Assembly (NCBI RefSeq): GCF_000350225.1
Contig: NW_005179062.1
Span: 47,634-111,633 of the forward strand
Length of the DNA: 64,000 nucleotides
Reading direction: 5' to 3'
Source: Chondrus crispus
Lineage: Eukaryota > Rhodophyta > Florideophyceae > Gigartinales > Gigartinaceae
Positions 22,633-33,659 of this stretch are shown piece after piece (positions within the stretch are counted from its first letter, which is position 1; each line of letters starts with the position of its first letter). The translations under genes and the position numbers were made by a program. The notes beneath the pieces are model-generated. The model had not been told where the DNA came from. It worked only from the letters and a program-made list of their open reading frames with translations, and searched no databases.

Positions 22633-23568
22633 ATGGCTTTCTGCTTATCCTTTTCGCCGAAGCAGGATGACCGAATATCGTCCAGGCGTGTACAACTGTG
22701 CGGAGTGCGACCGCAAGCGAAACGAGCGAGAGGACGAACACCTGCTAGACATATGAAACAGCCCGCCACGGTTGTCAACAGTATGGTTCCATCACTATTG
22801 TTGACCAACGTTGGAGTCGCATTGGGACTAAATAGCGCATTGTTTGTGGCTGCAAAGGTGCTCCAACAGCGGATCCTTACGAATGCTGGTCTTCTACATG
22901 CCTTTGGACTCGGAGTTTTGCTTTGGTCGTGTCTGTCCTGGCAAGGGTATTCATTGTGTTTCAGTTTTCTAGTGCTAGGCTCTCTCGCCACCAAAATTGG
23001 CAAAGAAGAAAAGGAGCAGCTTGGAATTGCTGAGAAACGGGGAGGTGCTCGGGGGCCAGAAAATTTATGGGGAGCCGCTGGCGTTGCAGCAATATGCGCC
23101 ATTGGCGCCTTTGCGTCGAAGCTTGCGATACCGGACAGTTCCGGTGCGATGGCGAAGGTCGTTTACGACACGTTGCTACTTGGATACACAGCGTCCCTGG
23201 CAACAAAGTTGTCTGATACAATAGCGAGCGAAATCGGAAAGGCGTACGGGAAGACGACGTACCTTGTGACAACGTTTGAGTTAGTACCACGAGGCACGGA
23301 GGGTGCGGTAAGTTTGGAAGGCACTGGTGCGGGTGCATTAGCATCACTGGCGGCTGCTGTGTATTCGCTGTACGTCGGTTTGCTCGGGGGCTGGACGGAT
23401 GCGTGGATCGTCGTTCTGGCAGCGTTTATAGCGACCACGGCTGAATCATTCATTGGTGCGGCGCTGCAGGACAGGTTACAATGGTCGAACGAGTTCGTGA
23501 ATTTTGTTAATACGGCGATCGGGGCACTGGTGGGCATGTCCGTGAAGTTGGTGATGCTTAGTTTCTAG
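22633..23568 (+). CDS. VTE6: DUF92 / VTE6-type phytyl-phosphate kinase
   Basis: The 311-residue protein from the first in-frame ATG (MAFCLSF) starts with a Ser/Arg-rich stretch of about 45 residues that looks like a plastid transit peptide. The DUF92/TMEM19 family body is a chain of hydrophobic helices with the diagnostic motifs GTEGAVSLEGTGAG (about 220), ATTAESFIGA (about 266) and NEFVNFVNTAIGA (about 285). In plants VTE6 phosphorylates phytyl phosphate to phytyl diphosphate in the chloroplast, feeding tocopherol and phylloquinone synthesis from chlorophyll-derived phytol. Family membership is firm; the substrate is inferred from plant and cyanobacterial homologues. The gene is intronless and convergent with PEN-2, 208 bases away. 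Confidence 0.85.
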   Translation: MAFCLSFSPKQDDRISSRRVQLCGVRPQAKRARGRTPARHMKQPATVVNSMVPSLLLTNVGVALGLNSALFVAAKVLQQRILTNAGLLHAFGLGVLLWSCLSWQGYSLCFSFLVLGSLATKIGKEEKEQLGIAEKRGGARGPENLWGAAGVAAICAIGAFASKLAIPDSSGAMAKVVYDTLLLGYTASLATKLSDTIASEIGKAYGKTTYLVTTFELVPRGTEGAVSLEGTGAGALASLAAAVYSLYVGLLGGWTDAWIVVLAAFIATTAESFIGAALQDRLQWSNEFVNFVNTAIGALVGMSVKLVMLSF

Positions 23569-23776
23569 TAGTATCTTTATGAATACATAAGTCAGTATCG
23601 AACAACGGCACTAGTGCGCGGTGCACAAAAAAGGCGAATGCCCCGGTAATGGGGGTCACTTGAACTGTGGATGAGTGCTGGTTTCTTGTTGCCCTGAAGC
23701 GTCCAAGAAGAAGAAACCGGCAGAGTTCGGTTGAGTTGAAGAGGCTCACGTGTGATGAGAATAGAGAGGAAGAGGA

Positions 23777-24522
23777 TTAGAAACCGGAGGGGCTTTGTCC
23801 GGTAAAGTAGATTATGTTAAAGCCTCGCAGTGAAGTCTCACTGTAGACCTGAAATACGACGAACCATGAGGTGAATGCTATTGTGTATAAAATGAGCATG
23901 AAGCGAGAATTCTTATAATCTGCACCGTTGCAAGTTGAGAAGACAAAGAGAGCAAACAGAGAAGAACGCGGTCATGATCAATCAGTTCGATGAAAACGCG
24001 TAGACAGCATTCATGAAGACGATAAAAAGTCAGGAACACTGTGGCTGGTCAAAACGGTTGGGTAAGTATGAATGGAATGGGAGGCGCGGGGGTGCAAAAC
24101 GAACACTTCTTGATGACTGGGTTGGGATCAGCGCTCTTGTAATCCTTGTGGAAGTAAAACAGGCTAACAAGCCAGAGCAACGGGAGTGCGAAAAAGCCAA
24201 GCAGGAACATTCTTCTGGCGTTTTTCTCGAGGGCTTCAACACGCTTTGCCTCAGCTATGATCTCTTTCTCCTTTTTCCTCGCCTTGCGCCGCTCTGCACG
24301 ACGCCGACGCTCTTCGATATTGGCAGGGGTGTCAGAGACGTCCTCGCCCTCCTCTGCGGCGCGTTCCTTCCATCTCTCGGCTTTGGCGCGCGACTCGGGG
24401 TCCTGTGGGGCACGATGGGAGGCGCCCTCACGCTCCCAGGGGGCGGCTCCGCCTTCGGTGGGAGCCGCGATAGGGATTATCTCTGCGCCTAGAGGCAGGT
24501 TTGTTACTGCTGCGCCCGCCAT
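23777..24522 (-). CDS. PEN2: PEN-2, gamma-secretase subunit (two exons)
   Basis: Exon 1 is 24522-24105 and exon 2 is 23919-23777; the 185-bp intron has donor GTTCGT and acceptor GCAG after a pyrimidine-rich tract. The joined frame is exact and gives 186 residues. Residues about 101-124 (NARRMFLLGFFALPLLWLVS) match the PEN-2 first membrane segment, and the exon 2 stretch AFTSWFVVFQVY matches the second. A short C-terminal tail follows, as in the family. The N-terminus is longer than in animals, with about 100 hydrophilic residues including a basic helical run (ERRRRAERRKARKKEKE). PEN-2 activates presenilin in the intramembrane protease gamma-secretase. No presenilin, nicastrin or APH-1 lies in the window. 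Confidence 0.85.
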
Positions 24523-25168
24523 GGTTTGGTCAGGGAAGGAGGGGGGATGGAAGGAGGTGAGAGGGTGGTGCGTGGTGTGTAGTGGCGGGGGCGGGAAGTT
24601 CTGAAGGTTTTGAAGTGTCCGTCAGCGGTAATGCTGAAGGAGAGAGAGTGTTGAGGAGGGAAGGACCGAAAGGATGGTCCGGAAATGCAATGCGCCTGCG
24701 GCTAGACAGTGGATACGTGTCCCACAGTCGAACTCTGTCAGGGGGTCAAGGTTTGGCGGGTCTTAGCTCTGTTGTAAATAAAGATGTAAGGTATATGATA
24801 AGGTACACATTAAGTTAAACAAACGGCATACACCGATGCTGTAAGTAAAGAGACGTTAAATTAAAACAAAGGACAGATTACAGTTACAACGCTGCTTACA
24901 GTAAATGTTTACTCGATAAAATTCCTGACATTAGAGAGTTTACGCAGTTCGATATTTCGTGGCAAGGAAGGCAATTTTCATTACACGTAGTCCACGATGC
25001 CATCTCTTACGAAAACGCCCTCCGAAGCCATGTCATTTTTCGTCCAGAGAGCCGATCTTGCGAAAAGCAAATGGTGACGAATCCGCAGATCCCCGCCAAA
25101 TCTGGAACACAACTACAAGGACAGCCCTTTCACCCGCCGTCTATTCTGACGTCCCACAGACCCAGGGC

Positions 25169-26443
25169 ATGGCGGATTTTCTCCCCTTATCCCAAAAACC
25201 TGCTACTGAATCAGAATTTGGCTCTGCTTCTGCACCACCAGAGCGACTGCAATCACTTGCCGCCGGCAAGCTTGACGCGGCAGCCTCTTCCTACCTCCCA
25301 AGCACTTCCTCCGTACGGGAAATTCCCACCCGCGAAGCCATTCAACATCCTGGCCCCTTCTCTCGACGAACCGCAAATCCTCCCGTGCAAGCTCAAAGGG
25401 TCCCGATCCGTCCATTCGGCAACGCCAACAATGCCGTCTCCCCACAATTTCCTCCCGATCCCAACTCCGTTTTCTCCGCCTCAGCTCTACCTTTACCCTC
25501 TGATCCTCTGCCTGTTCACCCACTACATCAATCGTCGGTCAACAAATCGCCAGCGGAAACCGTAATTCAGGCTGCTCCTCTCCGAACGTGCTCGCGCAAT
25601 CGACGCTTTTCGTACAGTCCAGCGTGTGATCTATTGATACTAAAAGCCGTTAGCACAACCAGTGCACAACTGGCAAACCATGGCGAGACTACTGCCAGGT
25701 TTCAAGAGACAGTTGAAATGATGTCAGAAGCTGCTGCCGGGACCAATCGTGAAGGAATGGGATCGTTAACATGGAAATCTGTGAGAGACAGGTTCAAAAA
25801 AATCATTGCAGATCGCCGACGAAAGAACACAAGCAACTTGAATGCATCAGGAATTATTGAGGTTAGGGGGGAGAAAGAGGTACTTTTGGACGATCTGTTG
25901 CTCGAAATTGATGAGCATGAAGAAAGCAAACGCATAGAGAAAGAAGACAGAAATGCCAAAGAGCGTAGTTTAATGGAGGCGGGGAGATTAATTCGCGCAC
26001 AGGCGTTACAGCGGCACATAAACTCCGGCAGCTCTCGCGGATTGGACTCAGCTGGCGAGGGGGCAGTAGACGATGAGGAAATATCAGCAAACGCCGAACG
26101 CAGGAAAAATACCAGTAAACGTCGCCGCGTGTTGTTTCACTCAGACGGAGAGGAAAAGGTACTCATGATACAAGACATGGAGGCACGCAGGGAAGCAGAA
26201 AAGCAAAGACTGGATTTAGAATCTAGACCTCTAGAACTGGAGCAAAAGCGCGAGCAACGACAACAAGAAGCCTCTGAACGTCTTGCCAAAACCGAAGAAC
26301 GCAAAATACTAATTGAGGAACGAAAAATTGGGGTCGAGGAACGCAAAGCGGAAATAGATATCGAGGAACGAAAAGAGGCCATTAAAGAACGCAGTAGTCT
26401 AGTCAGCGTTCTCACAGCACTTTGTAGAAAGCTTAACTATTAG
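25169..26443 (+). CDS. Myb/SANT-like protein of Harbinger element
   Basis: The 424-residue frame begins at the ATG of MADFLPLSQ; the frame is open upstream but has no earlier ATG. Residues up to about 140 are Pro/Ser-rich. A Myb/SANT-like trihelix region follows (CDLLILKAV...WKSVRDRFKKIIADRR), then the conserved SGIIEVRGE...LLDDLL block and a long C-terminal charged helix with repeated EERK heptads (about 340-415), likely a coiled coil. In PIF/Harbinger elements such proteins bind the transposon ends and bring the transposase into the nucleus. The gene is intact, unlike its paralogue at 8620-9061. Confidence 0.75.
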   Translation: MADFLPLSQKPATESEFGSASAPPERLQSLAAGKLDAAASSYLPSTSSVREIPTREAIQHPGPFSRRTANPPVQAQRVPIRPFGNANNAVSPQFPPDPNSVFSASALPLPSDPLPVHPLHQSSVNKSPAETVIQAAPLRTCSRNRRFSYSPACDLLILKAVSTTSAQLANHGETTARFQETVEMMSEAAAGTNREGMGSLTWKSVRDRFKKIIADRRRKNTSNLNASGIIEVRGEKEVLLDDLLLEIDEHEESKRIEKEDRNAKERSLMEAGRLIRAQALQRHINSGSSRGLDSAGEGAVDDEEISANAERRKNTSKRRRVLFHSDGEEKVLMIQDMEARREAEKQRLDLESRPLELEQKREQRQQEASERLAKTEERKILIEERKIGVEERKAEIDIEERKEAIKERSSLVSVLTALCRKLNY

Positions 26444-26493
26444 GAATCCCTAAACGAGTTTACTTCTCACTGTTTTCTGTTGATACAAAACAT

Positions 26494-27642
26494 CTAAGCA
26501 TGATTAGGAGGTTGAAAATATCGCTCAATCGAAGGTGCTTTACAATCAAAATATGCTGACACTTGCCCTCCATGGCCGAAACAGCACTTAACATTGCACA
26601 GAAGGGCTCCACAAATGTAAAGCAAAGCAATAGGTGACTTTCTGACTCTCAAATTTCTTTGAAAGTCTTGCGATGACCACATCTGCTTTATGTCTTTGTA
26701 AGACCACTCCACCGCCTCCCAGACCGCACTCATAGCTTTATTGTAGAATTGCTGGGCTGGTGTCGCCGTCAAACGTGGGAAAGCAGTCTGAAGCCAGGGG
26801 CGCATAACATATGCTGCATCTCCATAAATTGAGAACTGCCTATTATCCAAAACCATAGACTCCTGCAAACTGTTTTCGATACCACTGTTCCTCAGCAGTG
26901 TAAGATCGTGACGACGCCCCTCCTCTGGACCATACATGTGTAGGATCAGCCCATCAGGTGTGGTTATGGTTTGATACACTAAACAGTGCATACGCTTATG
27001 ACCTGAGTAGCAGCTTCGTTACATAGCACCTTCACCTCCTGGATGACATATCTCAATCTTAGTGCAGTCAATAAATCCGATGCAACTATTCAGAGGAGCT
27101 CCTTTTTCATGTTTTGCGTTTGACCAATCTATCGCCCTCTCTGCTATGAGATCAGTTCTCATTTCGGTAATGATATGACCCTGGTCTTGTACGAAGACTT
27201 CGACGACTTCCCAAAACACCTCACTCATTTTTGATGCCCTCATACCGAATCGGGTCTCTAAATCATACCAACCACAAGGTGTTGCAAGCTTACTTAGGAA
27301 AATACAGCATGCGGTCACTGTGTCACAGTGATACCGAGACCGAGTTGTCAAGCCGCCATGCCACCCCATTATGTTCGCAACAGAACAAATTTCCTTTGGG
27401 AGAAACCGAAATTGAGTCATTGCGTCTAGCTCGCTGTACGCATTAAGGTTGAAGGTAGCAGACGAAATCTGCAAAGACCTCACTTGTATTTTGTGATAAT
27501 CTCGCCGAGAATGTTGGAATTTTCTGTATGCCCTGTACTTGACAAGAGGAACAACATCGGTAGGTAGAGCTGCGTAGAACGCAAGGCGACGGCTTTTCAA
27601 ACGACGTCGAGCAACGCCAATTTGGTAGTCTTTCTGCCTCAT
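26494..27642 (-). pseudogene. PIF/Harbinger (HARB1-like) transposase, one stop
   Basis: The ATG start gives MRQKDYQIGVARRR. The nuclease core is complete: first Asp in IGFIDCTKIEICHPGG, second in SIYGDAAYV and the Glu in AVWEAVEWSYKDIK, together with GPEEGRRHDLTLL, typical of DDE_Tnp_4. A single TAA around 27000 interrupts the frame between HPGGEGAM and RSCYSGHKRMHCL; the frame itself is unbroken, so one substitution inactivated it. The protein would cut and paste the element. It is convergent with the Myb-like partner gene. Confidence 0.85.
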
Positions 27643-28249
27643 GTCCTCTCTGATTGTGGGTGGCGTTTTTCAGCGAGTGTGAGCGTCGAAGGGCACCCCT
27701 CGTTCTCATATTTGTAGTCACAGACGGCTCTGCGGAAGGTGAATTTCCCGAATTTACACGTGTCTGTTGTGAGTCACATTTCCAAATTTTACGAAGTCAT
27801 ATATGCAGTGCGTACACTCTCTATTTACTCGCAAGCAGATTAACATTTACCTGGTGTCGAGTTGATGGATGCGAGTACAGGGGGGTCTCCTCAATAGTTC
27901 GCTTTACAATAGTGCACATGGCCAAAAGTGCACCCCTTTCAGCGATGTCACAACTCTTGCCACGTGTGCACCTGTGCTCGTGGAGCCATGCCGATGTAGA
28001 TGCACACCGATGTGCTGCGGTTGACGACCACGACCGAACACCCCACCCCGACCACCGATGGCGACCACCGCGACCACCGCGACCACCGACTTATCACCAA
28101 CAAGCGCGCAAGAAGCAACGTCAAACGCTCATATCGGAGCATTTTGTGGCCGGTAGGCCGTTACCTGTGGATAAACCTTCATTAGTTCGCGCTGTCAGTA
28201 GTGCGTATTTATTGCTTATGGCACGAGGGTGCACTATTGAGGGGTACCC
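27643..28249. other. Flank of Harbinger transposase
   Basis: No supported gene. It holds a single diverged copy of the 86-bp repeat (about 27820-27890) and a short CGACCAC-type tandem repeat near 28020-28090. Confidence 0.45.
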
Positions 28250-28570
28250 ACTGTAATTGTTTACTCGGTGACATTTCTGGGTAAGCATTTACTCGCAAGC
28301 AGATTAACATTTATCTGGTGTCGAGTTGAAGGTTGCGAGTAAACGTTTACTTGGTAAAATTCCTGAGTAAACATTTACTCGCAAGCAGATAAACATTTAC
28401 CTGTTGTCGACGTGATGGTTGCGAATAAATGTTTACTCGGTGACATTTCCGGGTAAACATTTACTCGCAAGCAGATTAACATTTACGAAGTGTCGAGTTG
28501 ATGGTTGCGAGTAAATGTTTACTCCTTAAAATTCCCGGGTAAATATTTACCCGCAAACAGGTTAACCTTT
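28250..28570. repeat. 86-bp tandem repeat, about 3.5 copies
   Basis: Copies start at 28281, 28367, 28453 and 28539 (period 86). Each begins GTAAACATTTACTCGCAAGCAG and ends with a GAGTAAATGTTTACTC-type palindrome followed by a degenerate GGTGACATTTCCGG. The units are AT-rich and internally palindromic. Confidence 0.92.
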
Positions 28571-29789
28571 ACTGTATGGCCTTTAATGGATTACGAGACA
28601 TGTCATACAGTCATTATAAACTGAGTGACATGTGATTGTTTATTCGACGATATGATATCGAGTATAGGTTTACTGTTCCTCGCTTTTCTTGACAGATAAC
28701 GTTTACTTACGGATAAAAGCGCGCGAAACCGGAACAATCCTCTCGTATTGCTGTGAACAGTTCGATTTTTAGGTTCCATATAAAAAGGGACCCCACGTGT
28801 TTTGATATCGAGCGCCCACCATCATTCTCAACGACGTCACTCTTTTGTTTTCTTGCGCGTTGGTTTCTTTCGAAATGGTCACTCTTTTGTTTTCTTGCGC
28901 GTTGGTTTCTTTCACACTTGAACGATTGTTGTTGTCAAGAACGGGTGCGGTATGTGTCGCTCTGTGTTTCGTTTTCTAGAGATACAAATAGGGGATCTGA
29001 CATTTCAACTGACTTTTAGCCTCCAAGTTGTGTCTTACCGACATGTGCAGACAGGAAAAATAGCGCGATCTGCGTCCGTTGAGGCCGACAGGACAGATTC
29101 GACCCCTCACGGGGTCTATCGCCCCGTGAGAACTCTAACTTTGGCGGGGCTATAGCCACAGCGGGTGAGCTGGCTGGGGCCTTCGATACGCGTCGACAAA
29201 GGGAGCCTTCTGCAGAAAAAGAAAGCCTCAAAGGCGTGTAGCCAACGCAAACTCGCCCCACTTCCATCACACCTTTTTGGCTACACATCCAGTCTCAGTT
29301 CTAAAGCCGGCAAGTTGCTACAGGGCGTGGTATGAGTCTGCAGGGGTTGTGGGGCTATCCCGCTTTCAAGCACCAAACGATGGATGACAGGCCCTCTCCG
29401 AGTTCCGCTTCCCCATTGAAACGAAACGCCGCCGCCCTTGCATGTAAAGGCCTCCATTCTGTCGTTTCTATTAAGTGGAAGTAAGCAATGATATCTTAAA
29501 CGAAAAAATAGCCTGAACTTTATTTGGACTGCAAGATCATATATCCCCTTTCCTACAACTTCGAATGCATGGACTATGAGCTGCGACGCGTTTGGGGAAA
29601 GCAGTTCCAAGCATTTCGAACCTATGCTCATTATGAACGCAGAATCCTATATCTAGCATGCCGTATAGTAGTAAAATGGTTCTGCTCACTGTGCGCAAAC
29701 CATGTGCAAATCGGGCTGTCGGTATGGCATGCTCATATTGAGGTTAGCACCGCGAACAACTGGCTGCCAAACACACAAGTTGATAATGT
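28571..29789. other. Gene-free region
   Basis: No supported gene in about 1.2 kb. It holds one tandem duplication (28836-28913) and a short GC hairpin near 29105-29129 (CTCACGGGG / CCCCGTGAG). Confidence 0.45.
28836..28913 (+). repeat. Two identical 36-bp units, period 42
   Basis: GTCACTCTTTTGTTTTCTTG and the following 16 bases occur identically at 28836-28871 and 28878-28913. This is a recent local duplication with no evident function. Confidence 0.9.
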
Positions 29790-30180
29790 CCTTGCAGCAC
29801 GTGCAGGGCCTTTCCGGGGGCGCGGCAGGATTTGAAATGTTCACATGTAGCGTGTGTTTATGTTGCGTTTGGCAACAAGAAAAGGGGGTGCAAGTCTCAT
29901 TATGAGTTTCGAGTACCGAGAAAGGGGCTCGAAACTCATTTTGAGTTTCGAGTACCAAAAAAGGGACTCGAAACTCACAATGAGTTTCGTACCCCCGAGA
30001 AAAGGGGCTCGAAACTCAAAATGAGAATGGCCTCGAATCATGCGCAGGGGCGCTTCAGGGGCGAGGCAGGTACTATACTGTTCACATGCACAGTATCGCC
30101 ATTTTGAGTTTCGAGTACCAAAAAAGGAACTCGAAACTCAAAATGAGTTTCGAACCCGCAAAAAAGGGATTCGGAATTGA
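29790..30180 (+). repeat. Left palindromic repeat array
   Basis: Five units of about 37 bp, each with arms GAGTTTCGAG and CTCGAAACTC around a purine-rich spacer (TACCAAAAAAGGG type), at about 29907, 29942, 29980, 30105 and 30143. A GC-rich block (GCAGGG...GGGGGCG..GGCAGG) precedes the array at about 29795 and recurs inside it at about 30040. Order: block, palindromes, block, palindromes. A second array of the same family is at 32990-33480. Confidence 0.88.
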
Positions 30181-31131
30181 AGTTGAGCTTTGGACCTACA
30201 GTAATTGGTACAGTATGAGTATCTGTACCTGTATCTCTTTGCCCATTTTCTATACTAGTCTCACCTGTAGCTTTTCTCAACTCTTTCTACTTCGTCAAAC
30301 CGATGAGAAGCATATCTGCCGTGCTGTAGTCAGTTGCGCCCTTTCAAAAAGAGTTGAAATTTTCTTTGCCAATGACGGGTGATGGATTTCTCGACAAACC
30401 TCGAACCATGCATTGGACGTTGAGAGTGATTCATCGTTCTGGCAGTGATGTACGGGTACCCGGACTGTATAGCGTACGATAAAAAGCGTTTTATCCGTTC
30501 CGGTTCTATCCAAAGTGATCAGCATAATGACCGGGCCAACCACAAGGGCAACCCACTAAAACGAGGGTCCGCTAAAACGGGACTAAAATCATGATGTACT
30601 GTATCTATAAAGAATACGTAACAAGGATATTAAATGTCATGGATGCAGCACTTCGCGAGAGAAGCGGCCCTGGGCTTCGTATGAGACATCGGTTACGCAC
30701 CCACGTACCTACAGTACCTCGCTTACTCGTGCCGGATCTTCCAGCCTTCAACTTCTTTTGCATTTCTGACTGAATGGATAGAGAATCAAAAGCCTGCAGG
30801 TTTCTGGGAGTACAAAAAGGTCGCTTCGCTTTATAGGAGATCTCACGCGTCTAGTGATGAACGCCGTTGATAGGCATGTAGTAAAATCGGGACCCAAGAA
30901 AACCCCAAAAAATCAGATAGAAAAGGGTTCAGGGGATAACGTCTGCTTGTCTTGCAGTCTACAGCTGTGTGGCTCTTTAGAAAGAATGCAGGTCGTACAT
31001 ATCGACATTTTTACTTACCCGACATGAAAATTATGAACCTTGTTGTCTAAGTTCCCCGATACAGCGATATATCCTTTGAGTGCGAAGGCGTTTTTGAGCC
31101 ATTTTCATTGACGGAATATGCTGTTCAGAGT
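30181..31131. other. Gene-free region
   Basis: No supported gene or repeat; presumably upstream sequence of the unrecognised gene that follows. Confidence 0.4.
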
Positions 31132-32579
31132 ATGAGCTCATTACCAACCTGCGGAAACCGACGGCGGTCTATCGTACCAGCTGAAGATACGGAGAACATT
31201 GTGAGAGAGAGAGTGATGTGGCCTCGTGTATGTGAATTCTTTCATGAATCTACCGATGATTTCCTTCGTGGTATTGGGTTTTCATGTCATCCCGAAGACT
31301 TAAAGGAAAATGACGCATTTGAAGAACTATGTTCTAGGTCGATCCACTATTTGCGTGATGTCGTAGCCACCACAATTTCGAAAACACTGGACAGCAAGAC
31401 GTACAAGAAAAGCTATATGCCTGCCGCACGTTCGCAACATAAGCGTAGAATAACTGCCCGCATCGTGAGCCTTGCATGGTCAATATCGGTGGGTAGTGAC
31501 GAACCTTATTCTAACTGCAGCGATGATGGGGTTAAGTACGCATGCCAGCACCTCGTCGCCGAACTTTCCCTGTTCAAAGCAGTGGCTGGGAGCCTGCCTC
31601 GGTGGTTGCGCTTGTCGTCTCCTTTTACTTTTCTCTTCATTCGTCTCTGTGCGATAGACTGCCACGTTATTTGGCAGAATGTTATCAATCATGAGGGGTT
31701 TGGCATTCAAAATACTCCCGACATGGTTGATTCGTTTCGTGAAGACAAGTTCAACATCCGCGATGTGGTTGAAAAGGTCAAGAATCGAGTTCAAACACAA
31801 CTTCTGTCCATTCCTCTCGGATTCGTTCACAACGGCGACATTTCCATGCATTTATATGATCCCGCCGCTCTTGACGCTGGCCAGCTTGCAGATAGTGAGG
31901 TGTATAGTGATGACATAAGCGAAGAATTAGACCGTGTTGCTGGACTTGTTGTCGCGCTGAATGAGTTTGTGCCGCTCATTTGTGTTGTAGATCAACAATT
32001 TTCTGAAACGCTTAGTGCCCTTTGGAGATCAGAAGGGGGTAGTTCCACCAATTGGAAATGGAGAAAGCCAGAGAAGAAAGACCTTGGACCTGCTATTTAT
32101 ATGAAAACGGAAATCCCATGGACATTTTTCGTCACATGATTCGGAGTATTGAATCTAGTAAGACAAAAATGAAAGAATCCAAAGCAGATGCTGAGACAGA
32201 GCTATCTGCTCTAGCCGTCATGAGTCACATGTGCGCAGAAATCGCAAAGATGAAACACAAAACATTGAGTATGTATGGCTACATGCCAGATGAAGAAGAC
32301 ACTGAACTTGATATCCGAAATGTTCCTCTACAGACCATGGTCCATGGCGTCTGGAAGTCAGCGGTGCGTGCGAATGTGCGAGTCCATAAAGCCCTTTCAT
32401 CAAAGTTTGGCGTAGGAACAAAAGATTTACGCACTGCAGTCGGTGTTCTGAATGAGACATATTGGACTGGTTTGGCAGTGAAAAAGCGAGATAGTCCTCG
32501 GTACAGCATACAAAAAGATGTTGTTTCAACTTTTTTTCATGAGTTTGATCTGCACAGACCAATTCTCTTCCGTTCGTGA
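31132..32579 (+). pseudogene. Unrecognised protein gene with one frameshift
   Basis: I do not recognise this gene. A frame from ATG (MSSLPTCGNRR) runs to 32139 (335 residues); a second frame, overlapping it from about 32052, runs to 32579. Both read like real protein, with balanced composition and amphipathic helices. A single indel near 32115-32135 would join them into about 480 residues. No zinc finger, nuclease or membrane motif is evident. It lies between two related palindromic arrays (29790-30180 and 32990-33480), so it may be the cargo or the enzyme of a mobile element; that is inference. Confidence 0.45.
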
Positions 32580-32989
32580 AGCTGCCACCGAGTATGGTGA
32601 GCAGGTGGCATGAATTGAAGTTACTCAATAATGAAAGTAGTGTGTGACAAATGAAGTAAAAATCGGTTGTTCTTCAATTTGTTCACTGATAATGTAGAAG
32701 TCATATGACGAGAGGTTCCCTGGAAGCGATCGCCCTTCCCGGTACACGGGCTCAAACATCTTACACCCATCAGACATAACCGCAAGCAATCACATATATT
32801 TTTTACGCTCCCTGTCGGCTGCTGCTGAAGCGAAAAAGCACATGGAACTTCTCTGAAATATCAGGAATGTAGGGTTCCGCACACATTATCGGCGCAGAAC
32901 GCAAAGGTGGTATTGCACACAAAGAATGAGAACACACTTCCTTACCAGGCAAGATCGCTTAAGCGGGGCGCAATAAATACTGTACTCTC

Positions 32990-33480
32990 ACCATGAGTTT
33001 CGAGTACAAAAAAAGGCCTTGGAAACTCATAATGAGTTTCGAGTATCAAAAAAGGAGTTCGAAACTCATAATGAGTTTCGAACCCCTGAAAAAAGGGACT
33101 CGAAACTCAGAATGAGAATTGTCTCGAAGTGTGTGCAGGGGGCGCTTCAGGTGCGGGGCAGGTACTGTATTGGGCTCGTGTACAGTATCTTCATTTTGAG
33201 TTGCGAGTACCAAAAAAGGGGTTCGAAACTCATTTTGAGTTTCGAGTACCAAAAAAGGCGTTCGAAAATCATAATGAGTTTCGATCCCCCCAAAAAGGGG
33301 ACTTGAAACTTAAAATGAGCTTGGAACCCCCCAAAACAAGGGATTCGAAACTCAGAATGAGTTTCGGAGTTTCGAACACCACGAAGGGACTCGAAACTCA
33401 AAATGAGAATTGACCTTGCAGCATGCGCAGGTTTGCTCCAAGGGCGCACCAGGATTTGCAATTTTTGCGTGTGCTGTAGG
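32990..33480 (+). repeat. Right palindromic repeat array
   Basis: Eight units of the same family as the left array, at about 32996, 33034, 33073, 33197, 33236, 33273, 33318 and 33359, in the same orientation. GC-rich blocks follow at about 33125 and 33421. The right-hand block (GCATGCGCAGG...CACCAGGATTTG...ATTGCGTTTCGCAGCC) matches the one at the left edge of the left array. Order: palindromes, block, palindromes, block. Confidence 0.88.
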
Positions 33481-33659
33481 TTAATATTGCGTTTCGCAGC
33501 CTCAAAATGGTGGGGGCGAGTCTCATGTTGGGAATGCTCTTAGTGTGTGCTTGAGAGTGTGCTGGGGCCCGTAGAACAGTACACTAAATATGCGTTGGGA
33601 ACCCATGTTTTTTGCTTTGAAACGCAAGATATGTTTCAATAAGTCAGATGTAAGTTTAG

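Larger units (their letters stand above)
24900..28560. mobile_element. PIF/Harbinger-type DNA transposon region
   Basis: A Myb-like gene (+) and a DDE transposase (-) converge with 50 bases between their stops, the two-gene content typical of PIF/Harbinger. GTAAATGTTTACTCGATAAAATTCCTG at the left side (about 24901) recurs in the repeats on the right (28250-28560), which suggests shared terminal or subterminal sequence. Exact ends and the three-base target duplication were not resolved. Confidence 0.65.

Noticed and set aside
27654-28256. 200-codon frame downstream of the Harbinger transposase
   Set aside because: It crosses a repeat copy and a CGACCAC microsatellite, and the protein is low in complexity.
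29832-33413. Repetitive peptides (EFRVPKKGLETH type) from the palindromic arrays
   Set aside because: These are translations of the 37-bp units on either strand, not conserved protein.
29880-33420. CRISPR-like array
   Set aside because: Units are palindromic and nearly contiguous without unique spacers, in eukaryotic DNA; not CRISPR.
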